Assembly (NCBI RefSeq): GCF_005405885.1
Contig: NZ_BJFL01000009.1
Location: 1-64,000, forward strand
DNA: 64,000 nt
Direction of reading: 5' to 3'
DNA from: Gandjariella thermophila
GTDB lineage: Bacteria > Actinomycetota > Actinomycetes > Mycobacteriales > Pseudonocardiaceae
In this document: piece by piece, positions 8,335-16,997 of the stretch
Position numbering within the stretch: the first letter of the stretch is position 1
Layout of the letters: each line of letters begins with the position of its first letter
Notes under the pieces: generated by a model
The model's database searches: none
The model's input: the letters and a program-made list of their open reading frames with translations, nothing else
Told to the model about the DNA's origin: nothing
Program-made: the position numbers and the translations under genes

Positions 8335-8673
8335 GTGGCGGACCCGATGGAGGATGTGACCAGAGCGTTCGAACGGTTCAACGCGTCCGCCCGGCGCGCC
8401 CGGGACGCGATGGCGAGATACGTTGGGATGCGCGAGCGGATCGCCGAGGCCGTGGCGCATTCCGCCGATCACGGTGTCGCCGGGGTCGCCGGCCCGGGCG
8501 GCGCGATCAAGGACATCCGGTTCACCGCGGACGCGCTGCGCCAGCGCCCCCAGGCGTTACGCGGTGCGGTGCTGTCCACGCTTCGCGCGGCGGTGGCCGA
8601 CGCGGCCCGCACCGCCGAGGTGCCGGCCACCTCGTGGGGGCTGGTCGGGCAGCCGCTCGGCTGGACGGCGTAG
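8335..8673 (+). CDS. YbaB/EbfC-like family protein (accessory paralogue)
   Basis: 112 residues from GTG 8335, with GAGGAG about 9 nt upstream. An N-terminal helix (MEDVTRAFERFNASARRARDA) leads to a short sheet around GGAIKDIRFTADALRQRPQALRGAVL and a final helix rich in Ala. This matches the divergent YbaB-like proteins found beside ESX/type VII-related genes in Pseudonocardiales rather than the housekeeping EbfC at 16644. It is followed after 9 nt by a helical protein gene, so the pair is probably co-transcribed. DNA binding is inferred from the family only. Confidence 0.6.
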   Translation: MADPMEDVTRAFERFNASARRARDAMARYVGMRERIAEAVAHSADHGVAGVAGPGGAIKDIRFTADALRQRPQALRGAVLSTLRAAVADAARTAEVPATSWGLVGQPLGWTA

Positions 8674-8682
8674 AAGTCCACA

Positions 8683-9063
8683 TTGGATGAATTCGTCGAT
8701 CACCTGGACCGGATCGGCGAGAACGTCGGGCGCATGGGTGAGGAACTGGCGGACACCGCCGAGCAGTACCGCACCGCCGAGGACGCCAACCGGGACGTGC
8801 TGAACCGGATCGCGGCGTGGCTGGGCCGCCGCACCGCCACGGTTCGGTCCGAGCGTCACCCGGAGGTGGCCGCCGAGATCGGGCGGTCCGACTTCACCCG
8901 GTGGATGCGGCGGAACCGGTGGGTGGCCCGCAGCATCCGGGTGGAGCGCGACGCCCTGTCCGCGCAGTGGCGGCACGGCCTGTACGGGGCGGCGCTGCTG
9001 CGGCGGCTGCGGTTCCTGATGGCGGCGGGTGACCGGCTCGACCGGGTGGTGGGCGCCCGGTAG
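8683..9063 (+). CDS. All-helical protein, WXG100/EspC-like candidate
   Basis: 126 residues from TTG 8683 (no ATG/GTG fits earlier). The first 50 residues form a heptad-patterned helix (MDEFVDHLDRIGENVGRMGE then LADTAEQYRTAEDANRDVL) like the second half of WXG100-type helical hairpins. The remainder is Arg-rich and helical, with RWMRRNRWVARSIRVERDAL. There is no signal peptide. I could not name a family. Its position directly after a YbaB-like gene is typical of small ESX-associated cassettes, but no secretion genes are in view. Confidence 0.5.
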   Translation: MDEFVDHLDRIGENVGRMGEELADTAEQYRTAEDANRDVLNRIAAWLGRRTATVRSERHPEVAAEIGRSDFTRWMRRNRWVARSIRVERDALSAQWRHGLYGAALLRRLRFLMAAGDRLDRVVGAR

Positions 9064-9070
9064 CGGCGGG

Positions 9071-9331
9071 TCAGCGGTCGAAGCGGCCGGCCTTGACGCT
9101 GGTGAGGAAGTCCATGACGCGCTGCGGCTCGAAGGTGAGCATCGGCCCGGCCGGGTTCTTGGAGTCCCGGATCGCGGCGGCCTCCGGGTGCCGGCCCAAT
9201 TCCACGCAGTCGGCGTGATTGGCGCTGCGGCTGCTCTTCAGCCACATGAAGGCCAGCTCGACGCAGGTGGCCTGGTTGGCGCTGCGGCTGCTCTTGCGCC
9301 AGGCGAGGCTGCCGGGGTCAGGAGCTGTCAT
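9071..9331 (-). CDS. DUF397 protein with an internal duplication
   Basis: 86 residues from ATG 9331, with GAGAGGAA upstream. The DUF397 core, normally one WRKSSRSxxxxxCVE unit followed by VRDSKxPxGPxLxF, appears with the first unit twice: WRKSSRSANQATCVEL and WLKSSRSANHADCVEL, then AAIRDSKNPAGPMLTF. These small proteins are co-encoded with HTH/DUF5753 regulators and are thought to act with them in toxin-antitoxin-like or developmental control (BldB/WhiJ-type systems). The gene overlaps the upstream HTH gene by 14 nt, so the two are translated together. Confidence 0.85.
   Translation of the reverse strand: MTAPDPGSLAWRKSSRSANQATCVELAFMWLKSSRSANHADCVELGRHPEAAAIRDSKNPAGPMLTFEPQRVMDFLTSVKAGRFDR
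9219..9295 (-). repeat. 57-nt in-frame duplication inside the DUF397 gene
   Basis: An identical 20-base string occurs at 9219-9238 and 9276-9295, offset by 57 nt (19 codons), and the translated flanks are also similar. This is a recent-looking tandem duplication of the DUF397 N-terminal unit. Confidence 0.8.
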
Positions 9332-10196
9332 CGGGTTCCTCTCGGGTGCCGCCGAACTCGGATGCCACGTGGGAGATCAGCTTCCGGGATTGTGGCAGGT
9401 CGAGTGCGGTGAGGTCGAGCGAGGTGAGGATGGCGAGGTAGGCGGCTAGCTCCGCGGTTTCCTCCAGGAACAGGCTTGCCGTGTCGTGCTCCAGGTAAAC
9501 CACCGGCGGGGTCTCGGCGAACTCCAGCAGTTGGAATGCCCCGCACGCGCCCGCATGCGCCCCGGCGGCGGCCGGAATCACCCGAAGGGCCACATAGGGG
9601 CGCACGGACATGCGCAGCAGGTGGTGCAGTTGGTCGGACATCACCTCGGGACCGCCGACCGGTAACGGCAGCGCGAACTCGTGCACGAAGTAGGTGAACC
9701 GGGGCGACCGGAACCGGTCGAAGATGGCCTGCCGGGCCAGCCGCGCGGCGACCCGCTCCTCGGTTTCGTCCACCGGGAAGGTGGCCGAGGCACGCATGAC
9801 CGCACGCATGTAGTCGGCGGTCTGCAGCAGCCCGGGCACGAGTTGCGGCTGGAAGCTGTGGATGGCCACCGCCGCGCTCTCGTGGTCGATGAAGGTGCGC
9901 AGTTCCTTCGGCAGGTGCGAACCGTGCCGTTGCCACCAGCCGACCTGTTTCGCCTCGCGGCAGAGTCGCAGAAGTCGTTTGCGTTCCTCGCCTTTCACGC
10001 CGCAAATTGCAAGTACGGCGGAAACGTCCTCCACCGGCGTGCTGCGCTCGCCGCTGAGCATGAGACTGACCTTGGTGTCCGACCAGCCCAGCCTGCGCGC
10101 CACGGTCCGGTTGTCGAAACCGGCCTCGTTCATCGCTCTGCGCAGTGCGGCGCCCAGTTCGCGGGCGCGAACCGTCGACTTCCGCTCCACGACCAT
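9318..10196 (-). CDS. XRE-type HTH regulator with DUF5753 domain
   Basis: 292 residues. The N-terminal XRE helix-turn-helix spans about residues 10-65 (AALRRAMNEAGFDNRTVARR, then LGWSDTKVSLMLSGER), followed by the long DUF5753 domain with its recognisable FQPQLVPGLLQTADYMRAVM, SPRFTYFVHEFAL and LPLPVGGPEVM segments. This is the standard partner of DUF397 proteins (WhiJ-like, Scr1 family). It probably binds DNA and is modulated by its DUF397 neighbour. ATG 10196 was chosen so that the protein begins just before the HTH; an in-frame ATG at 10217 adds seven residues, and neither has a clear ribosome site, so leaderless translation is possible. Confidence 0.85.
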   Translation of the reverse strand: MVVERKSTVRARELGAALRRAMNEAGFDNRTVARRLGWSDTKVSLMLSGERSTPVEDVSAVLAICGVKGEERKRLLRLCREAKQVGWWQRHGSHLPKELRTFIDHESAAVAIHSFQPQLVPGLLQTADYMRAVMRASATFPVDETEERVAARLARQAIFDRFRSPRFTYFVHEFALPLPVGGPEVMSDQLHHLLRMSVRPYVALRVIPAAAGAHAGACGAFQLLEFAETPPVVYLEHDTASLFLEETAELAAYLAILTSLDLTALDLPQSRKLISHVASEFGGTREEPDDSS

Positions 10197-10321
10197 GCGC
10201 CAAACATATGGGTGCATACGGACGATTCCAGACGTTCATCCGATGATCACCCGAAGAGAACTGGTTTGACGAATAGTGAAAACGCCTGGATTACGCCAGC
10301 GCGGTGGGACGGAGGTACGAC

Positions 10322-10459
10322 GTGGATGCCGGAGTCGCCTCGGTACTGGTCGTGGTGGCGGGCGCGGTGGTGATCGCGGTGGTGGCGGCGGCCGTCGAGA
10401 TCGTCCGCACGGTGCGGGAACGGCGGGCCGTGGAGCGGCCGCACCGGCGATCCGGCTGA
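10322..10459 (+). CDS. Single-span membrane peptide, 45 residues
   Basis: A GTG at 10322 preceded by GGAGG (10311-10315) opens a 45-codon frame ending at TGA 10457-10459. Residues 4-26 are almost all Val/Ala/Ile/Gly and form one transmembrane helix, followed by a short basic tail (VRERRAVERPHRRSG). The topology suggests a membrane-anchored micropeptide; function is unknown. It is divergent from the HTH gene and convergent with another one-span peptide gene across a terminator. Confidence 0.55.
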   Translation: MDAGVASVLVVVAGAVVIAVVAAAVEIVRTVRERRAVERPHRRSG

Positions 10460-10488
10460 ACGGGGCGTTTCTCGCGGCGGCGGGCAGA

Positions 10489-10522
10489 CCCCCGGCGGGC
10501 CCACCGCGGAACCCGCCGGGGG
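10489..10522. terminator. Bidirectional terminator between two small genes
   Basis: CCCCCGGCGGG at 10489-10499 pairs perfectly with CCCGCCGGGGG at 10512-10522, an 11-bp stem with a 12-nt loop, between two convergent membrane-peptide genes. Confidence 0.8.
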
Positions 10523-10534
10523 CCGGACGCGGAC

Positions 10535-10693
10535 CTATCGGATCAGGAACACGGCGACCGCCGCGAGGGCGACAACCGCCACCAGGATCACGGCCAGGAC
10601 GATGCCCTTGCTGGACCTGCGCTCTGCCGGGTCGTCGTTGGCCCGGGCGCGCTCGCGCTTGCGCCAGTCGACGAAGCTGGTCTCCTCACTCAT
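10535..10693 (-). CDS. Single-span membrane protein, 52 residues
   Basis: ATG 10693, with GGAGG at correct spacing, encodes 52 residues. A charged cytosolic head (MSEETSFVDWRKRERARAND) is followed by one C-terminal transmembrane helix ending VFLIR, a tail-anchored layout. Many actinobacteria carry such small proteins, with no assigned role. It is translated towards the terminator at 10489-10522 and is divergent from the YccF gene. Confidence 0.65.
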   Translation of the reverse strand: MSEETSFVDWRKRERARANDDPAERRSSKGIVLAVILVAVVALAAVAVFLIR

Positions 10694-10866
10694 GCGCTGC
10701 CTCCTGCGTTCGCTCGCAGCCGGACGGAGATGCCGGCCAGCGTAGAGGGCGGGACAATCCCCACGGCGCCTGCATGCTTTTCCCGGAGACGGCGGTCGGC
10801 CTTGCCCGGGGACAACTCGGGGTCTTCCCCGAGTGCGGCGGCATCGCGGGCGGCCACACTGGGGAT

Positions 10867-11292
10867 ATGCGCGTGCTGCTCAACATCATCTGGCTGGTGT
10901 TCTGCGGGTTCTGGATGGCCGTGGGGTACGCCTTCGCGGGCCTGCTGTTGGCGATCACGGTGATCGGCATCCCGTTCGCCATCGCCTCGTTCCGGATGGC
11001 CAACTTCGCGTTGTGGCCGTTCGGGCGGCGCCTCGTCCACGAGCCGGGCGCCGGTGCCTTCTCCACCCTGGGCAACATCCTCTGGCTGGTGCTCGCCGGA
11101 TGGTGGCTGGCGCTGGGCCACATTCTCACCGGCATCGTGCTGTGCCTGACGATCATCGGGATCCCGCTGGCGGCGGCGAACTTCAAGCTGGTGCCGGTGT
11201 CGCTGATGCCGCTGGGCAAGCGGATCGCGGACGTGGAGGGGCCGGGCATGTTCGCCGTCGACGCGGCGGGCCGGCCGCGGGTCCGGGTGTGA
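10867..11292 (+). CDS. YccF-domain inner membrane protein
   Basis: 141 residues with two copies of the YccF (DUF307) unit: a helix pair around LLNIIWLVFCGFWMAVGYAF and LLLAITVIGIPFAIASFRMA, then a repeat NILWLVLAGWWLALGHIL with LCLTIIGIPLAAANFKL. The paired GIPxAxAxFxxA motifs are diagnostic of the family. The protein is a four-helix membrane protein of unknown biochemical role. The start at 10867 has only a weak ribosome site, but the first transmembrane helix follows at once. Confidence 0.85.
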   Translation: MRVLLNIIWLVFCGFWMAVGYAFAGLLLAITVIGIPFAIASFRMANFALWPFGRRLVHEPGAGAFSTLGNILWLVLAGWWLALGHILTGIVLCLTIIGIPLAAANFKLVPVSLMPLGKRIADVEGPGMFAVDAAGRPRVRV

Positions 11293-11352
11293 CGCCGGGC
11301 CGCCGTTGATCCGTCGGGTGTGGGGGCGGCCGGCGCGGTCGGTACGGACCGG

Positions 11353-11358
11353 TAGACT
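11353..11358 (+). promoter_or_regulatory. -10 element of the SRP RNA promoter
   Basis: TAGACT lies 6 nt before the first base of the SRP RNA stem, the proper distance for a -10 hexamer. No convincing -35 sequence is visible. Confidence 0.55.
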
Positions 11359-11364
11359 GTTCGT

Positions 11365-11450
11365 GGACCCCGCGCGGCGTCCATCCCGTGAACCTCCCCA
11401 GGGCCGGAAGGCAGCAAGGATAAGCGGGCTCTGGCGGGTGCGCGGGGTCC
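11365..11450 (+). ncRNA. ffs: Small signal recognition particle RNA (4.5S type)
   Basis: The apical region carries the universally conserved SRP core CCAGGGCCGGAAGGCAGCAA, containing the GGAAG tetraloop and the asymmetric internal loop bound by Ffh. The base stem GGACCCCGCGC (11365-11375) pairs with GCGCGGGGTCC (11440-11450). The RNA guides ribosome-nascent chains to the membrane with Ffh and FtsY. Location just before dnaX is common in actinobacteria. The exact ends may extend by a few bases. Confidence 0.93.
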
Positions 11451-11493
11451 CCTTGTGCCTGTTGTGTCGGTGGTCCCCAGTAGGGTCGGTGCC

Positions 11494-13656
11494 GTGGCGC
11501 TCGCGCTCTACCGCAAGTACCGCCCGGCGAGCTTCGCCGAGGTGGTCGGGCAGGAGCACGTCACCGAGCCGTTGCGCACGGCGCTCGCGGCCGGGCGGGT
11601 CAACCACGCCTACCTCTTCTCCGGGCCGCGCGGCTGCGGCAAGACGAGCAGCGCCCGCATCCTGGCCCGCTCGCTGAACTGCGTGCAGGGCCCCACGCCG
11701 GACCCGTGCGGCGAGTGCGACTCCTGCATCGCGCTGGCCCCGGAGGGCAGCGGCAGCGTCGACGTGGTGGAACTCGACGCGGCCAGCCACGGCGGCGTGG
11801 ACGACGCCCGTGAACTGCGCGACCGCGCGTTCTACGCGCCGGCCCAGTCCCGGTACCGGGTGTTCATCATCGACGAGGCGCACATGGTCACCACGCAGGG
11901 CTTCAACGCCCTGCTGAAGATCGTGGAGGAGCCGCCCGAGCACCTGGTCTTCATCTTCGCCACCACCGAGCCGGACAAGGTGCTGCCCACCATCCGCTCG
12001 CGCACCCACCACTACCCGTTCCGGCTGATCCCGCCCGGCCCGATGCGGGCGCTGCTGGAGAAGAACTGCGCGAACGAGGGCGTCACCGTCGAGCCCACGG
12101 TGTACCCGCTGGTCATCCGGGCCGGTGGCGGCTCGGCGCGGGACACCCAGTCGATCATGGATCAGTTGCTCGCCGGTGCCGGTCCGGAGGGTGTCACCTA
12201 CGAGCGCGCGGTCGCGCTGCTCGGGGTCACCGACGTGGCGCTGATCGACGACATGGTGGACGGCCTGGCCGCGGGGGACGGCGCGGCCGTGTTCGGCACG
12301 GTCGACCGGCTGGTCGAGGCCGGCCACGATCCGCGCCGGTTCGCGGCCGACCTGCTGGACCGCTTCCGCGACCTGGTGCTGCTCAGGTCGGTGCCGGACG
12401 CGGCGCAGCGCGGGCTGGTGGCCTCCCCACAGAGCGAGCTGGACCGGATGGCGGCGCAGGCGGAGCGGATCGGCGCGGCCACGCTGTCCCGGTACGCGGA
12501 GATCCTGCACACCGGGCTCACCGAGATGCGCGGCGCGACCGCCCCGCGGCTGCTGCTGGAACTGCTGTGCGCCCGGATGCTGCTGCCGGCCGCGTCGGAT
12601 TCCGAGGCGGCGCTGCTGCAACGGCTGGAGCGGCTGGAACGCCGGGTGACGCTGTCCGGCGGCGAGCCGGGCGGGGCCGGGGGTGCCGCGCCGCCGGCCG
12701 GGTTCGCGCGGCCGGGAGCGGCCGGTGGCGCCGCGGCCGCCGGGCCCGCAGCCGCTCCCGAAGCCGCCGGATCCGCCGCTGGTTCGGCCGCGCCGGCGCG
12801 GGACCGGCCCACCTACCGGCGGCCCTCGCAGCGCGCGGCCGCCGACGCGGAGCAGCCCGCGCCTCCCGCCGACGCGGAACAGGGGCCGTCCGCCGCGGCA
12901 CGGGGTGCGCCGGCCGAAAGCGCCGCCCCGCCCGCCCCGGGCCGGGAGTCCGCACCGGCGCGGCCCGCTGGTGAGGCCGCCGGCCCCGAGCCGTGGCCGG
13001 CCGAGGCCGGCGCGGCGCAGGGCGCGGCCGGGGTGTCCGGACCGCCCGCCGAGGGCGCGCAGGCACCCGGCGGGATCGACGCGACCAGGCTGCGCCAGGT
13101 CTGGCCGGAGCTGCTGCGCGAGGTCGGCCAGCGCAGCAAGCCGGCCTACACGCTGCTGTCCAACGCCACGGTGCAGGCCGTCGAGGGCAACACGCTGGTG
13201 CTGGCCATGCCGACCGCCGGGCTGGCCCGGCAACTCGGCCAGGAGTCCCGCACCGAGGTGATTCGCGCGGCCCTGCAGGCCCTCCTGCTCGGCGAGGACT
13301 GGGTGATCCGCTGCGTGCACGCCGACACCACCGGCCCGGGCGCGGCCACCGCGCCCACCGCGGCGGTGCGGCCCCGGCCGGTGCCCGCGCGGTCGAGCCA
13401 GCAGCGTTCCGCCGAGCCCCCGCAGCGGCGGGAGCCCCCGCCCCGGCCGGCGGCCCCGGTCGACGACGTGCCCCCTCCGCCGGAGCCTCCCGAGCCCGAC
13501 GAGCCGCCGCCACCGGACGAGGATCCCGGCGCACCGCCGGGGCCGTCCGCACAGGCCGGCGCGGAGCCGGAGGGCACGCCGGCGGTACCCCCGCGGGAGG
13601 CCGCGATCCGGCTGCTCACCACGCAACTCGGCGCCCGCCCGGTGGACGGCGGCTGA
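11494..13656 (+). CDS. dnaX: DNA polymerase III subunit gamma/tau
   Basis: 720 residues from GTG 11494. The clamp-loader AAA+ module has Walker A GPRGCGKTSS near residue 44, a four-cysteine zinc module (C and C-x2-C-x2-C in residues 63-80), Walker B IIDEAHM near 127 and the SRC-like box TIRSRTHHY. Residues 240-370 hold domain III, which builds the clamp-loader ring. A long Ala/Pro-rich linker (about 385-530) precedes a folded tau-like segment (WPELLREVGQRSKPAYTLLS) and another Pro/Glu-rich tail. It loads the beta clamp on DNA. No obvious slippery frameshift site for a short gamma form was noticed. The longer open frame from 11455 overlaps the SRP RNA 3' flank and is not used. Confidence 0.95.
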   Translation: MALALYRKYRPASFAEVVGQEHVTEPLRTALAAGRVNHAYLFSGPRGCGKTSSARILARSLNCVQGPTPDPCGECDSCIALAPEGSGSVDVVELDAASHGGVDDARELRDRAFYAPAQSRYRVFIIDEAHMVTTQGFNALLKIVEEPPEHLVFIFATTEPDKVLPTIRSRTHHYPFRLIPPGPMRALLEKNCANEGVTVEPTVYPLVIRAGGGSARDTQSIMDQLLAGAGPEGVTYERAVALLGVTDVALIDDMVDGLAAGDGAAVFGTVDRLVEAGHDPRRFAADLLDRFRDLVLLRSVPDAAQRGLVASPQSELDRMAAQAERIGAATLSRYAEILHTGLTEMRGATAPRLLLELLCARMLLPAASDSEAALLQRLERLERRVTLSGGEPGGAGGAAPPAGFARPGAAGGAAAAGPAAAPEAAGSAAGSAAPARDRPTYRRPSQRAAADAEQPAPPADAEQGPSAAARGAPAESAAPPAPGRESAPARPAGEAAGPEPWPAEAGAAQGAAGVSGPPAEGAQAPGGIDATRLRQVWPELLREVGQRSKPAYTLLSNATVQAVEGNTLVLAMPTAGLARQLGQESRTEVIRAALQALLLGEDWVIRCVHADTTGPGAATAPTAAVRPRPVPARSSQQRSAEPPQRREPPPRPAAPVDDVPPPPEPPEPDEPPPPDEDPGAPPGPSAQAGAEPEGTPAVPPREAAIRLLTTQLGARPVDGG

Positions 13657-13709
13657 CCGCCGGGTCCGGCCGGGTCGGTGTCGCGCGAGGTGGCTGCCCA
13701 GCAGGCGCG

Positions 13710-15635
13710 TCAGTGCCGGGCGAGGTGGCGGCCCAGGAAGGCGATCGCCTTGGGGAAGGCGTCCAGCCGGTTCGCCCGCCTGGCCAGCCCGTGGCCCTCG
13801 TCGGAGTACACCAGCAGCTCGCACTCGATCCCGTTCTCCGCCAGCGCGTCGGCCACCTGCTGCGCCTCGGACAGCGGCACCCTCGGGTCGTTCGCGCCGT
13901 GGATCAGGAACAGCGGGGCACGCACGTCGTCCACCCTGGTCAGCGGGGAGATCTTGTGCAGGAACTCGCGGTCGTGCGCGAGCGAGCCGTACTCCCGCTC
14001 GCGGTGCGCCCGCCGGTACGGCGAGGTGTTCTCCAGGAACGTGACCAGTGAAGAGATGCCGACGATGCTTACCCCGGCCGCCCAGCGTTCCGGCTGGAAC
14101 GCCAGCCCGGCGAGCACCATGTAACCGCCGTACGAGCCGCCCCACAGCGCCGCCCGGCGCGGGTCGAGACCCAGCGACGGCAGCCAGTCGTGCAGCGCGG
14201 CCAGGTCGGCCACCGCGTCCGGGCGCTTGTACACGTCGTCCGCGGCGTACCAGCGCTTGCCGTAGCCGATGGAGCCGCGCACGTTCGGCGCCAGCACGGT
14301 GTGCCCGGTGGCGGTGAGCGCCTGCACCACCGGGTTGAAGTAGCGCACCGCGTGACCCTCCGGCCCACCGTGCACAAGCACCACCGCCGACCCGTCCAGC
14401 TCTGCGCCGCAGCCGGTGGGCGGGTAGCGGAAGCACGGGATGCGCTCGCCGTCCGGCGCCTCGATGCGGTGCGTGTCCGGGGTGGAGAGCGGTACGCCGG
14501 CAAGCTGCTCCGCCGAGTTGGTCAGCGGCGTGCACCGCACCACCGAGGCGCTCTCGCCCGCCGAGACGGCGGAGGGCGCGGGCGACGTGCGCTGCTCCGC
14601 GGAGGTGGCAGCCGGCACCGCCGAGGCGGCGGCCAACCCGGTGGCAACGTCCAGCCGCAGCACGTCGCCGGGCACCGTGGGGGCGCTGAACGACAGCGCG
14701 ACGAACCGGGAGTCCGGCGACCACACCGGCTCCGGCTGCGGGTAGCGCACCCAGCCGTCGGTGGGCAGCTCCACGTCCCGCAGCCGCTCGCCGGTGCCGG
14801 CGTCGTGCAGGCTGAGCCGGGAGGCGCCGTCGTCGTCCGCCATCACCAGCAGCAGCCGCCCGTCCGGCGAGGGCCAGGCGAGCAGGTCGTGCTCGTCGGA
14901 GGTGACCAGCCAGGTCCACTCCCCGGTGTGCACGTCGTAGCGGGCCACGCCGGTGAAGTCGCGATCGCGGTTGCTGCTCACCAGCAGCGTGCGGCCGTCC
15001 GGCAGCCAGTGCGGGTGGGTGTTGCGCGCGTGCTCACCCTCCCCGGTGAGCGGGCGGACCCGGAGGTTCTCGGTCTCCGGCATGGTGTCCACCAGGACGA
15101 GCTGGTCGGACAGCGGCGGGATCGCCGGCCGGGCCAGTACCACGTACCGGCTGTCCGCGGACACGGTGGCCGCGCTGACCATGCCGCCCCGGTCGTAAAC
15201 GGTTTCTTCCTCGCCGGTGAAGACGTTGCGGATGACGATGTCGAAGTCCACGCCGTTGCGCCGGTTGGTCCGGTAGACCACCCGGCCGGGTAGCACGTCG
15301 ACCATGTCGTGCTTGTGCTCCGGATCGTGGACCAGCGGTTGCAGCGCGTCCGGCGGGGCGGGCAGGTCCGCGCCGTCCGGGCGGAGCAGGGAGAGTTGGC
15401 TGCGCTCGTTGCCCTCGGCGTCGTGCTGTACCACGATCGCCCGCTGGCCCGGCAGGTAGCGCCCGGAGCAGGGGCCGGGCAGCGCGGTGAGCGGTGTGTT
15501 GGCCCCGTCCGGGCCGATCTCGACCAGTTGCACCGACCCCGACTCGTCCCACCCGGCAAGGACGCGCCCCTCGCCGTCCACGTCGAACGCCCGCCACGTG
15601 CGCACTTCCAGCAGCCGCGCGATGTCCAGCCCCAT
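13710..15635 (-). CDS. S9 family prolyl-oligopeptidase-like serine peptidase
   Basis: 641 residues. An N-terminal beta-propeller of WD40/TolB-like blades (roughly residues 10-380, with repeats such as SPDGRLLLV and SPDSRFVALS) is followed by an alpha/beta hydrolase domain. The nucleophile serine lies in GGSYGGYM near residue 500, the Asp in GANDPRVP near 582 and the His in DEGHGLA near 612. It should cleave or trim small peptides; no signal peptide is present, so it is cytosolic. Convergent with dnaX. A second S9 gene at 37603 has the same architecture. Confidence 0.88.
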   Translation of the reverse strand: MGLDIARLLEVRTWRAFDVDGEGRVLAGWDESGSVQLVEIGPDGANTPLTALPGPCSGRYLPGQRAIVVQHDAEGNERSQLSLLRPDGADLPAPPDALQPLVHDPEHKHDMVDVLPGRVVYRTNRRNGVDFDIVIRNVFTGEEETVYDRGGMVSAATVSADSRYVVLARPAIPPLSDQLVLVDTMPETENLRVRPLTGEGEHARNTHPHWLPDGRTLLVSSNRDRDFTGVARYDVHTGEWTWLVTSDEHDLLAWPSPDGRLLLVMADDDGASRLSLHDAGTGERLRDVELPTDGWVRYPQPEPVWSPDSRFVALSFSAPTVPGDVLRLDVATGLAAASAVPAATSAEQRTSPAPSAVSAGESASVVRCTPLTNSAEQLAGVPLSTPDTHRIEAPDGERIPCFRYPPTGCGAELDGSAVVLVHGGPEGHAVRYFNPVVQALTATGHTVLAPNVRGSIGYGKRWYAADDVYKRPDAVADLAALHDWLPSLGLDPRRAALWGGSYGGYMVLAGLAFQPERWAAGVSIVGISSLVTFLENTSPYRRAHREREYGSLAHDREFLHKISPLTRVDDVRAPLFLIHGANDPRVPLSEAQQVADALAENGIECELLVYSDEGHGLARRANRLDAFPKAIAFLGRHLARH

Positions 15636-15721
15636 GACTCCACGATGTCACACAGCCGGGTGAAACAGCTGCGCTCCGTTTTCACCGACGTGGGCGTGTC
15701 TTCACAGTTGCCCGAGCACGG

Positions 15722-16561
15722 TCAGCGACCGAGGTAGGCCAGGACGGCCATGGTGATCGCGTCGGCGTAGCGCTGCCGGCCCACCGGGCTGGACAGCACC
15801 GCCCCCTCCCGCGCGTCGCGCATGTTGCCGCACTCCACCAGGGCGGCGGGCCGGGTGGACAGGTTCAGCCCGGCCAGGTCGGCGCGGGGCGCCAGGCCGT
15901 CGGCGCCGATGTAGTTGGCCGGCGTGAACCCCGCACCGCGCAGCGCGTCCCGCAGCGCCCGGGCCAGCGCCGCCGACGGCGCGCCCTGCGCGTCGTTCAG
16001 TGGCGGCGCGGCGTAGGCGACGTGGAAGCCCCGCGCCCCGGCGGCGTCCGAGCCGTCGGCGTGGATGGACACCACCGCGGCAGCTCCGGCCCGGTTGCCG
16101 ATCGCCGCCCGGTCGTTGACGCACGGACCGACCCCGGCGTCGTCCGGCCGGGTCGTCACCGCCCGGACGCCCCTCGCGATGAGCGCGTCCCGCACCCGCA
16201 CGGCCACGTCCCAGGTGAACGCGTGCTCCGGGTAGCCGGCGGCGGTCGAGGTGCCGGTGGTGTTGCACGGCTTGGTCTCGCCGCGGCCGGCCGGCACCGG
16301 CCGGTTGATCTCCGCCGGGTGGGCCGCGTTGCCGCCGTCGTGCCCGGGGTCGAGCACCACCACCGGCGCGTTCGCCGGGCGGCTGGCCGCCGCCGCGGCG
16401 GGGGAACCGGGTACCCCGGGCCCAGACGAACTCGTGGCCGGCGGCGCGGTGGGCATCGGTGCCGGCGTGGCCGCCGATCCGCAGGCGGCCAGCGTCGCCA
16501 CGGCGGCCAGGACGGCGCCGGTCACCCGGGCGGTGCGCCGGGGATGCGGCGGTCTCAGCAC
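15722..16561 (-). CDS. Lipoprotein N-acetylmuramoyl-L-alanine amidase (Amidase_3)
   Basis: 279 residues. The GTG at 16561 has GGGAGA 9 nt upstream and gives a short lipoprotein signal peptide with lipobox LAAC (Cys 26), then a Pro/Ser/Ala linker. The catalytic domain has the zinc ligands LDPGHDG (about residue 74), YPEHAF (113) and SIHADG (166), and the catalytic Glu in VECGN (243). It cleaves the amide between MurNAc and the stem peptide, probably during separation or remodelling. It matches M. tuberculosis Ami1 (Rv3717) in domain and in standing opposite ebfC-recR. A GTG at 16588 would add nine residues. Confidence 0.88.
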   Translation of the reverse strand: MLRPPHPRRTARVTGAVLAAVATLAACGSAATPAPMPTAPPATSSSGPGVPGSPAAAAASRPANAPVVVLDPGHDGGNAAHPAEINRPVPAGRGETKPCNTTGTSTAAGYPEHAFTWDVAVRVRDALIARGVRAVTTRPDDAGVGPCVNDRAAIGNRAGAAAVVSIHADGSDAAGARGFHVAYAAPPLNDAQGAPSAALARALRDALRGAGFTPANYIGADGLAPRADLAGLNLSTRPAALVECGNMRDAREGAVLSSPVGRQRYADAITMAVLAYLGR

Positions 16562-16643
16562 GTCCGACAGTCTCCCAGCGTCCGGCACGACTACCCTGAC
16601 GAGTAGGTCAAGGGCGGCGCGACGAACGACGAGAGGAACCGCG

Positions 16644-16982
16644 GTGCAACCCGGTCAGCCGAACATGCAACAGATCGTCCAGCAGGCGCAGAAGATGCAG
16701 GAGCAGCTCATGGCTGCCCAGCAGGAGCTTGCCGACGCGGAGGTGACCGGCAGCGCCGGCGGTGGGCTGGTCACCGCGACCGTCTCCGGCACCGGCGAGC
16801 TGAAGGGCCTGGTCATCGACCCCAAGGCGGTGGACCCGGAGGACACCGAGACGCTGGCTGACCTGGTCGTGGCCGCGGTTCGCGACGCCGGGCACAACGC
16901 GCAGCAGTTGGCCTCGGAGAAGATGGGGCCGCTCGCCGGCGGCCTGGGTGACCTGGGCGGCCTCGGCCTGCCCGGCATGTAA
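16644..16982 (+). CDS. YbaB/EbfC nucleoid-associated protein
   Basis: 112 residues from GTG 16644, with GAGAGGA upstream. A helix ([20 protein letters not shown]) leads to a three-stranded sheet ([20 protein letters not shown]) and a second helix, then a Gly/Leu-rich tail ending PGM, all normal for housekeeping EbfC. It forms tweezer-like dimers that bind DNA. It stands 15 nt before recR in the conserved dnaX-ebfC-recR neighbourhood, although an S9 peptidase and the amidase interrupt it here. Confidence 0.93.
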   Translation: MQPGQPNMQQIVQQAQKMQEQLMAAQQELADAEVTGSAGGGLVTATVSGTGELKGLVIDPKAVDPEDTETLADLVVAAVRDAGHNAQQLASEKMGPLAGGLGDLGGLGLPGM

Positions 16983-16997
16983 CGCGGGAATCCTGGG

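Noticed and set aside
10690-14919. A 1409-codon open frame on the minus strand
   Set aside because: It is antisense to YccF, SRP RNA, dnaX and overlaps the S9 peptidase; its translation is Arg/Gly/Ala shadow sequence caused by high GC at codon position three.
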